DNA from: Aquanectria penicillioides
Lineage: Eukaryota; Ascomycota; Sordariomycetes; Hypocreales; Nectriaceae
Length of the DNA stretch: 64,000 nucleotides
Assembly (NCBI GenBank): GCA_003415625.1
Contig: PYIU01000007.1
Coordinates: 1,736,001-1,800,000, forward strand
Reading direction: 5' to 3'
Positions 55,843-64,000 of this stretch are shown here, piece by piece. Both the position numbers and the translations under genes were made by a program. Every line of letters starts with the position of its first letter. Position 1 is the stretch's first letter. The notes beneath the pieces are model-generated. The model was not told the origin of the DNA, did no database searches, and saw only the letters and a program-made list of their open reading frames with translations.

Positions 55843-58734
55843 CACAGAAACGCAGCATGGGTGGGTTTAGCACACGAGACACTCGACGATGCTCCGAGGA
55901 GATAAACAAGAATTCAGGGAAGCCGACATTGTGTCAACTGTTGAAACTAGAAGTCGGGGCACTCGTTGGAAGAGGGGGACATACATCTAACACTTGCGTC
56001 TCATATCCAACAATTACGTCTATCAAGTCCGATCATCTAAGGTCCAGAAAACCATTGGGAACGTAGGACTGCCAGTCATAGACATGATCAGAAAGAAAGG
56101 AAGAAATTTTCTTTTCCAAAAGCCTCGAGACAACCTTGACAAGTCTCGACTGCTGCTTTGGGCGCCTTGCACTGGATGGGATTTCCTGGGTATGGTCTAT
56201 CAGGACTCTCGAAACGCCGCGAGGCGAAAACCCTCCCCCAAAGGAACCCTCCCACAGCACCCCCTGGTCAGTGGGTGGCGTGTGGCGCCCAGCCCCGTGG
56301 GTAATCGGGGCAGCTCAAAGTGATGGTGATCTCGGACAAGCATTGCAATGCTCTTCTGCAAAGCGGCAATTCTCCGTGCAGCAGAAATCCAATCTAGGTC
56401 GAGACCACTAGATCGGCTTTGATTAAGGGTGTGTTAAAACCCTCGTGGGCGTCGTCGGCGGCATCGATGCTGTGGTAGGCGGATGCGGTAGTTTAGAACA
56501 TGGCTGGACCCGGCCGAGGGCGTGCCTCACAGTGGCGGATGTTGAAGCCTCCACTGCATGAGATGGAGGGGGGATAAAAGCTCTGTCCGCCACTCAACCT
56601 CTCTCCTCCACCGAGGAGAGAGCCGCTTTAGCGGGTCTAGAAAGGTTCCAAGCGGGGGAAAGTGAAGGCTCGGCATAGTCTGACGGGATGACAGCTGAGT
56701 AAAAGGCCTTGTCCAAGTCAAGTGCTCAGTTGGCATTGACGGTCCGCCAAAACGCTAAAGTGAGGCCCTACTTGCTGACCACCTCTTGGGTAAGGACACG
56801 GCCGACCGAGTCTCCTGCCAATGGCAATGACACACACGTACGAAGCATTGCCATTGTTTAGCGGGAGTTGTCAACACGCAATGAATGCAAAAGCGTCTCC
56901 GAGCCCGAAGGCCCGATCGCAACCAAGCTGAGTGCGGGAGCCAAGCATGAAGCTTGGCAGCATCTGCCGTTGTCACAACCTTGAGGCGACCTTGAATAGG
57001 ACAACTTAGCAGGCCGTGGATATTACATGTACTTACCTGGATCAAGGGTGGGAAAAAAAGGCGATGTGGGATTCGTCCGGGATGTGAAATCGACGGGTGA
57101 GTGGGTTGGATTGGATTGCGATGGCGATGGATGGGCGGATCTGAAATCGACCTCCACGCCACTAAGCCAGAGCCAGAGCTAAACACCCTTGCTCGGACAT
57201 CGTTCCTTCCCCCCTCCAAGACCCACGAGTCCCTGGTCACCCCAGTCGGTCGAGGTTCCTAAATGGCATTGTACTTTGTATCAACAAATGAATAAATGAC
57301 AAAGGAAAAAAAAAAAAGGGGGGGGGGGGAGGAAGTCTTGTAATGTCCACAACGAAAAAAAAAGAAAAAGAAAAAAAAAGTGCATGCAATCACTCCTCGT
57401 TGAGCATGTCATTTGTAGATCGTCAACATACCTATTTCGCACAAGGAAAGAGGGCGTCTCTTGTCGCTCAAAGGATCCTTTCCTCAAGACACAGTACTAC
57501 TTGCCTAGCTGGGTAGGAACGCCTTGCCCTTCCCAGATGGTGAGCAGAGCAAAGCACGCATGTAAGGGAAGGTGCCCGTGTCCGTGCCCGCTTCAGTTGC
57601 TCTTCCCCGGCGGCCATGATCCCCATTCGCGATCAAACTTCCGTGCTCCGTGCTCCGTGCTCAAGTACTCCGTCTTCCGTGCTCCATCCACTATCTTCCT
57701 CCATCGGTCATCCGCTAAACACATCCAACACCCGCCATTCCGACTACCTCAATAGCTGCGCACTGTATCCTTCCTTGCTCGGTCTGCGCTTTTGCTTTCT
57801 CTCTCGCCCGGCTAACCTCAACCCCCAATCATTCATTCGCCCGCTTCTTCACCGGGGCTTCTCCGTCATGGTTCGTTTTGTTTTTGTCACCCTCATCAAC
57901 ACCGTGCCATTGGCGTCCCAACCCACGCACGACATTAGCCATGTCTCACTCTCACTCAATCCACACGAGACCAATTCTCCAACGACCTGAACCCACTCCC
58001 ACTCCCCCCCCAACACTTCAGCCGGAAAGGCCATTCAGCCAGACTCGGTTCAATGGTCCGCCTCACACATCCGCCCAGAGACATTCAGGGAAAAAAAATG
58101 AAAGAAAAAGCACAGGTGCAGCCTCTGGCAGGCTTCACATCCCAGTGCCAGACATGCCTCTACGTGCCATGGAGAGACATCACCCTGTCTTCCGAGCCAA
58201 GGGGCTGAGAAGCCGCTGCTTGGTGGCTAATCATGGTTCTGGCGATCCGCCAGCCACTTGACGGTGGTCGTGGATCCCATCTGGATCCCATCTCCCCAGA
58301 CCTGGTCAACAAAAGACGATAGCGTGCCGCCCGCCATGACTATCGGATCCTGTGGCTGCAGCCGGGGCAGCTTCCCCTAGGGACCCCGGGAGCCCTAGGG
58401 ACTAGGGGCTGTTGTGAACCAACCCAACGAAAGGGGACTCGAGCAGGCCTTTTCTGGCTTTTGCAACACAACACAAGGCACATGTCAACGGCCCAGGAAC
58501 CAACCGTTCGCCACCACTGTGGAACCGGAGCCAGTTGGCTGCTTCCAGCTACTCTCTGAGGGATGCGTGGTGTGGTGTGGTGTGGTGCGAGGACCTTGGC
58601 GTGGGCATGTGCGTCATTATGTTCAGTGCGTGCGCTCGTGTGCTGGCTGTATGGGCTTCCTCCCCGCCAGTTTCAGCTCTCAGCATACATCTGAAATCCA
58701 GGACCCATTGACAAAAAGCATACAACATCTGCCT

Positions 58735-58770
58735 GTCTCCGTCTCCGTCTCCGTCTCCGTCTCCGTCTCC
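58735..58770 (+). repeat. Hexanucleotide repeat GTCTCC, six perfect units
   Basis: Six exact tandem copies, 36 bases, in gene-free DNA about 5 kb upstream of the SFL1-type gene. The hexamer period suggests replication slippage. Confidence 0.92.
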
Positions 58771-61700
58771 GCCTCTACATGCAAGTACGCCGTTAGGTTC
58801 CATCCCGCCCGTTGTAAATTCTGTCCTCAAATGGCCAGCTACGAACGCACCCACGGAGCAAATGCTTAGGATACTTGGGTCTGCATGTCCCAAACTTAGT
58901 ATACGGTGCTGACAGTACTCGTTTGCCGCTCTGGGACTAAGTCGTCTCCACGGCACTAATTCGCACCAGCATTGAGCTCGACTTTGTTACAATCCTGTTT
59001 GCGGACAGAGGCGGCGGTTCGCGAACTGGCGCTAGGCCGGCGGCGCCCGTACATGTACCATGAGCCATGGTGTCTTACTCGAACTAAACCACGAGTGGGA
59101 TTGATCTAGAAACAAGAGAGTTTAACCAACGAAAGCCCCAAGGCGTTTGTCTGGCTTTCTCAATCCTCCCATCACCCCAACCCTAGCTCCGGAGACAGCG
59201 ATAACGACAGCAAACGACAGCAACATTGACGGCCACGACGTCTAGCCATGACAGGCCAGCGGACGGACGGGACTTTGACTACACCGGGCAGGTCCATAGT
59301 TGATCTCTTAGGGGCACTACCTTGAAAGAGCTTCAATCTCTAAACTATGGCTGTCGTCATCTCTTCAGCTTATTCTCCTAGTACGGGGACCGTGCCCGTT
59401 CCATAGCCTTTTGTTTCTGCCTGAGCACTCGCTATCGCATGAGAACCAGATGGGTAGCTGAAGATCCAGCCCTCCATCCGGCCCTTTCATCCATGCCAGT
59501 GAGCGAACCTCGGGCCCAGCTTACCAGCGTGCATGAAAGACGTCCCCCCCGGTAAATGAGATGCATCTCCCCGGGCGGCCAACCAGAGTGCTCCTCTACG
59601 ACTTGTCTGGCAGGTTGAGTTTGGGACGTTCCCGAACCATGCCGTCGGATTCGTTGCTTGATTCTGGAGCCGTCATGCCGCTGCCAGCATCACCCTGCGG
59701 CAAAAACCATGACTTGGCGATGAGGCACGGGAATGTCCAACAGCAATTACCCATGGTCCCCCGCCATTTGTGATGTGTATCAAACGGACCTCACGACGGC
59801 ACCGCGACGTGGTCCAACGCAAGGCGGCGCAGAGCAAGTACGACAAAGGCGAGGTGTACCCGACCGATGCATCCCCAACCTGTCAATCCTTATCCTCTCC
59901 TGCCCCGGCACATCGCTTGGATCAGTCGCGTTGAGGTCATTGCCACAGGAGGCTTCGAGCGTTAAGGTTTTGACGCCAAACCAGCCAGCCATGAATGAAC
60001 CAACAACAACAAGCCAACAGGACGCGTTCCGGAGGCTCGGGCCGACATACTCGTTCGATACGGGACCACGTTCCCTGTACGGCGCCCAGGGAATAATGGA
60101 TGGAGATAACCCGCACAGATAGTGAAGAGTTGGGAAAGCATTCCCGCTTGTCTCCAGCCTCCTTTCGGTCCCCTAATTCAGCGAGATGCGTGCACATTGG
60201 GCAATTGGCGGCACGTTCATCGCCCGAACGCGCAACGCACACGCACACACCTCTCACAATTTTTTCTTGTCTCGGCTTCGCTCTCTCTCGCTCACTCTTT
60301 TCCTCAAATGCAACGTGCGTGTAACACCGAACTCAATCTTCAGCCCTTCTAGGATCTCTTTGCAGCTTCTCCATCAGGTCAGCCAAGATTGCCTGAACTT
60401 CAACCGATTGGTCCGACAAAAGCACTTTGCCCGATCATCTGAACCTGACCATGATCCAACACTCGCTTACCGAATGGTCAGCTTCGCTCGCAACCTTTTC
60501 TCCAACTAAGTTGCCACCACCAGAACACTCAATGTGCGCGGTACCTGCGTTACTCTTTGTTCTCTCCAGGTTGCACTTTCTCGTAACCTACGGGCCCTCG
60601 TCCGCTCTCTCAACCGGGCATGTGACACCACATTCCATCTCACCTTCTCACCTAACATGGTACCCTACGTTTCAGCTCTTATCCCTCCATAATCCCCCTG
60701 CTGACCACTATCCCTCACCATTACTAAAATGAAAATATTGCCGACCGAGGCGGCTCGCTTCCCCGGTCCGCCCAGCCACTTGAGATCGTCCCGTCCTATG
60801 CGAGATCTCCAGTGTGTCGGGTTTTTGACAGCGGGTCTTCTTCCCATGGTTTCATGCTAATGTGATTTTTCTTTCTAGAACTAACGGCTTCTGTTTGATT
60901 TCTTATTCTTGAGTTCTGGCAAATACCGTAATACATGGTTCTACGATGGATCCTGCCTTGTTGCAAAGCATGACCAGACACTTTCTGTGGGGGTAATTCC
61001 TTTTCTGGATAGGTTGCAATGGTCCATGAACAGCAGGTCAAGTTTGTCTAGGCTTTCCTCGCCATCCCACTTGGTTCAATGTATGCCCACAAGGCATGGA
61101 AGTTTAGCCTTGTTTGGAAACTCTCTACTTGCTATTATTTCTAATCATTTCGAAGGCATTATCACCTGCGTATTCAGGGGAAAGTTGAGTCTGGCTTGAC
61201 GTTCTCGTCTTACATGACAGCGCGGCCGGTGGCGGACTCAATCGTCAGCGCCAGGTGCAGCGCAAACCCCAGGCCGGCCGGTGGTGGACTCACCGTCGCC
61301 GCGAAAAACGGCAAACACGCCGGCACCGTTTTTTTTTCTCCCTCTGTTTCATCCTGAAGGGGGACCATTCGAGATCCTCCATGATCCGATATCCTTGGCC
61401 TAAGTGCCCTAATCGATGAGCTAACGGCTGACTAGCTCGCTGACCTGCTCTGTTCATCCGTGCGAAGCACGAGATCCACTTCCCGATGTGTTTCGGAAAC
61501 ATCCACCACAGGCGCTTTTGATATTTCCGATGCGCTCCAAAAGTGCCCCGGGACGTCATCGATCTTGTCACGGGTTTTAGAATTTTGTCATTCGTGCTGT
61601 GGTGCGAAACCGGGGCAAGAAATTTCTATTGCGGTTGTTTGTTCTTCCGACCCCCAATATGTTCATGATACCTGCACTAGACTCCCTTTGCATGCTATCC

Positions 61701-61829
61701 ATACCAACCCAAAGGAGAAACTTGAATTCTTCCAGAAACGCACAAGTACAAATCCCGTCTCTCATACATGATAATATCTCGTTCGCCGGTCGCCGCCGCC
61801 GGAGTGGCGGTTTTCGTTACCCCTTCCCA

Positions 61830-64000
61830 TTAGAATTCGTCCTCCTCAGTGCCACTAACCCGTTTCTCTCCGAGTTCGCGAATCTTCTCACCCAAGATGT
61901 TCCGCCCGTATCGCTCGGCCACCTTGCCGGCAGCCTCGAACATCCTGCCCGTGCGGTCGCGCATCAGCTCCACCATCTCGAGGGCTCGCATACCCCGCTC
62001 CTCGCCCGTGCGGCACTCAACAGCCAGCAGCTGAAGGAGAGTTTTGTCGATCTCGAGCTCCAGCCGCGACAGCAACGAACGCTGGGAGTGGCTACCGGAC
62101 GTGGAGTCGACAAGGTCTCGCAGCTGAGCCGATCTGATATCACTGAGAAGAAAGTCTTGTTCAAGTTTCCGCGTCTCCGAATCCTCATCTTCCTCTTCCT
62201 TCTCCTCCTCATCATCGTCGTTCATTTCTTCATCGCCTTCAGGGTTGTCCTGCTTCTTCTTCTTCTTCTTCTTCTCGGCGGGACCCGAGGTCAGGGGGAC
62301 TGAGAAGTCAAACTCGGAAAGAAGAGGACGGGGGAAGTACGGGTATTGGTCGCCACCCTTAAGAATGATACAGTGAAACTTGTTGTCTGCAACAGCGATA
62401 GGGAAGTACGACTCATGCTTACGACCCGAGGCTAGACGCGGGAGAAGCTTGGTATCAAGAAGAGGAACCCAGCAGGCTCTTGAAGGCTGTCGCCAGTGGA
62501 GGAGCGTGAGAAGGGTACCTGTTGAGTCGTAGATGCAGGGATCCTGGTAGTAGAGTTAGCCGAGATTCTTCGCAGATCATATCGTAGGGATTCCTATATG
62601 TCATAACTTACACCGTTGTCAGAGAAGAAGACACTCTTGAGAGTTGCGCCGTCGGGCAAAGCTACAGTATCTTCGTTTTGGCAGATCTCGTCCCGCTTGA
62701 CATTCTCAATGGTGTACAAGAGACGAGTGTTGCCGTCTGGGCCAACAGGTCCGTTGCCAATCGTCAAGACATAGTCTCGCCAGCTAGCGCACGTCACCAT
62801 GGGCGTGCTCTTGGGTCGATAGACCCTGTAGGGCATGCCGAAGCGGGTGAAAACACGAACGTAGTTGGCGCTCGTCGTAACTGTAATGAACGACTCGCTC
62901 AAGGACATGGCAGTAACAGCTTCGCCACGAGGCAGCTCCGTGCGCCAGTCAGATCGTTGTGTCCATGTTTCATGGGGACGGTAGAAGATGGTTGCAGGCA
63001 TGTCATCGCGAGGGGGCTAGAGAAAAGAGTGCCGTGCTCGGTGAGACAAGCTTTGTCATAGAGGAAGGTGTCGGTGAAGTGAAAGTCACGGTGGAATTCG
63101 TGGTCGTAAAATTCGACCGTGACAGTATGGTGCCCATCCTGATCCACAGTCCAGACAAAACCGATGAGGTTGAGGCAGAGGTACTTGCGGTTGCCCCTCC
63201 AGGGGGTCGAACCCGGCTGAAAAGAATCATGATATTGGGGCTCGAGGAGGTGACGGCGTTTGTTTGATTGTTCGCCCAACACGTCATCAACGTCACGGAG
63301 TCTCTTCTGGCCTCCACCCGTCGTATATCCAGCTCCATCATCATCAACTACGAAGTCGTCATCCCCATATCCGTCGGCGTCTTGTAGGAACGAATCGAGG
63401 CTTCCTAGAGAGTCTCGGCGTGGACGAGAAGGGATCTCCTGTTGCTTCTGGCCGCCATTGACCTGGGGAACTCGGCCATTTCCAGAAATTTCAGCAAGGG
63501 GATCGTGGATGAACGGCGCCCGCTGAATCGACAGCTTTAAAAGAGGAGCAAACTGGTCTGTTAGAAACTCGGGGTATATGTACACCTCTCCATCGGCTGT
63601 GGTGAAAGAGATAATGTTCTTAGTAGGGTGCCAAGCCAGGTCAATGACATTGGAGTAGTCATATCGTCCGATGACACCCTGTGTCTTGGTCTCCCAGACC
63701 AAAACCTTGCCATCCCTGCTGGCTGAGGCGAGCATTGCGCCATTGGGTGACCACGCCAGCGCGGTGATGTCTGCGAGGTGACCGTTGGCGAAGCACCGCT
63801 GTTTCTCCCAGTCGTTCTTGGAGATGATCTGGATATCCTTCGTAGGTGTTGGCACAGCGAACGCTCGACCGTCAGGGTGCCAAGCGACGCGAGTAGACGC
63901 CTCGCTATCAGCGTCTGCCGGTCCAATGATTCCATCCACCTTGTGAATCAGCTCAGGGTCCTCAGCCGTCAATGAGTAGACATAGATGATGCCATCAACA
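61830..64000 (-). CDS. CTF4: Replisome adaptor Ctf4/Mcl1/SepB, partial, frameshifted in this sequence
   Basis: The C-terminal part of a WD40-repeat protein; the 5' end lies beyond 64000. Ctf4 bridges the CMG helicase and DNA polymerase alpha/primase and supports sister-chromatid cohesion; SepB is the Aspergillus name. Exons here are 62612-64000 and 61830-62543, with a 68-bp intron (GTAAGT...CCAG). WD blades are seen in TRVAWHPDGRAFAV, DITALAWSPNGAMLASASRDGKVLVW and VIDLAWHPTKNIISF, then a linker, the middle beta-propeller (ATIFYRPHETWTQRSDW), a Lys run, a Glu/Asp run and a helical SepB-type end (LMRDRTGRMFEAAGKVAERYG in part). Between FSSP and RDDMPA the frame shifts: the C-run complementary to 63012-63016 has five bases where six would keep it open. 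Both sides are strongly family-like. Confidence 0.9.

Larger units (their letters stand above)
53804..61829. other. 8 kb gene-free region upstream of the SFL1-type gene
   Basis: No open frame here is protein-like. The longest (54405-55247, minus) is Pro/Ser/Leu low complexity. It holds a TATAAATA at 54175-54182 (TATTTATA on the minus strand, about 370 bp before the SFL1 start), a GACAGT hexamer repeat at 54514-54549, a G14 run at about 55223-55236, a TG repeat at 55807-55835, a G12 run near 57318-57329, and a GTCTCC repeat at 58735-58770. The part near 60240-60350 is pyrimidine-rich. It probably combines the SFL1 leader and promoter with the CTF4 3' flank, and may hide non-coding transcripts. 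Confidence 0.55.

Noticed and set aside
63000..63055. Intron that would explain the CTF4 frame change
   Set aside because: The only nearby GT...AG pair spans about 35 bp with a weak GTCTCA donor, shorter than every other intron here, and would delete family-like residues.
1..64000. Transposons, RIP-mutated tracts or CRISPR arrays
   Set aside because: I found no transposase or reverse-transcriptase fragments, no long terminal or inverted repeats, no AT-rich degenerate islands with many stops, and no spaced direct repeats.

Overview
The window is a 64 kb piece of a filamentous ascomycete nuclear genome, most likely Sordariomycetes. The genes carry short GT-AG introns (about 50-210 bp) with GTAAGT, GTGAGT, GTATGT or GTTCGT donors, third codon positions favour C or G, and the proteins match Pezizomycotina families such as a Zn2Cys6 regulator, a 2EXR protein, a CRO1/She4 UCS chaperone, Dlt1 and SepB/Ctf4. 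I see no transposon, RIP-degraded tract, tRNA, rRNA or CRISPR array. I reconstructed 20 protein genes, most with exon boundaries that join in frame.

Left part (1-24 kb), gene-poor. A Zn2Cys6 transcription factor (3014-5528) follows 3 kb without genes. An NmrA-like NAD(P)-binding protein (minus) and an SCP-2-type thiolase (plus) diverge from a shared 1.15 kb promoter rich in CGG triplets. Then come a 2EXR-domain protein, an ATX1-type copper chaperone (14937-15379), a 6.6 kb stretch without credible genes, and ADH1-type alcohol dehydrogenase (22019-23286) with a TATA box.

Middle part (24-50 kb), dense housekeeping block. ARP3, a threonine aspartase (taspase-like), TFIIH subunit TFB4, the UCS myosin chaperone CRO1/SHE4, tRNA m5U54 methyltransferase TRM2, gamma-glutamyltranspeptidase, mannosyltransferase ALG11, the COX18/OXA2 insertase, a PEP12-type syntaxin and nucleoporin NDC1 follow one another on strictly alternating strands, so every junction is a divergent promoter or a convergent terminator region. 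DLT1 and a lysine-rich hypothetical protein follow on the plus strand.

Right part (50-64 kb). An HSF-type regulator of the SFL1 class (minus, 51782-53803) has about 8 kb of gene-free, repeat-spotted DNA upstream. The last gene, on the minus strand and cut by the window edge, is the replisome adaptor CTF4/Mcl1/SepB.

Three genes (thiolase, the hypothetical at 50.2 kb, CTF4) each need one extra base in a short G/C run to keep a conserved-looking frame. The simplest reading is base-calling errors in the assembly, though real mutations are possible. No biosynthetic cluster, defence system or clearly new system is visible. The best leads for something undescribed are regulatory or structural: the long deserts, a nested inverted repeat at 49.7 kb, possible dual start codons in TRM2, and the start codon of the GGT gene isolated on a 4-base coding exon.
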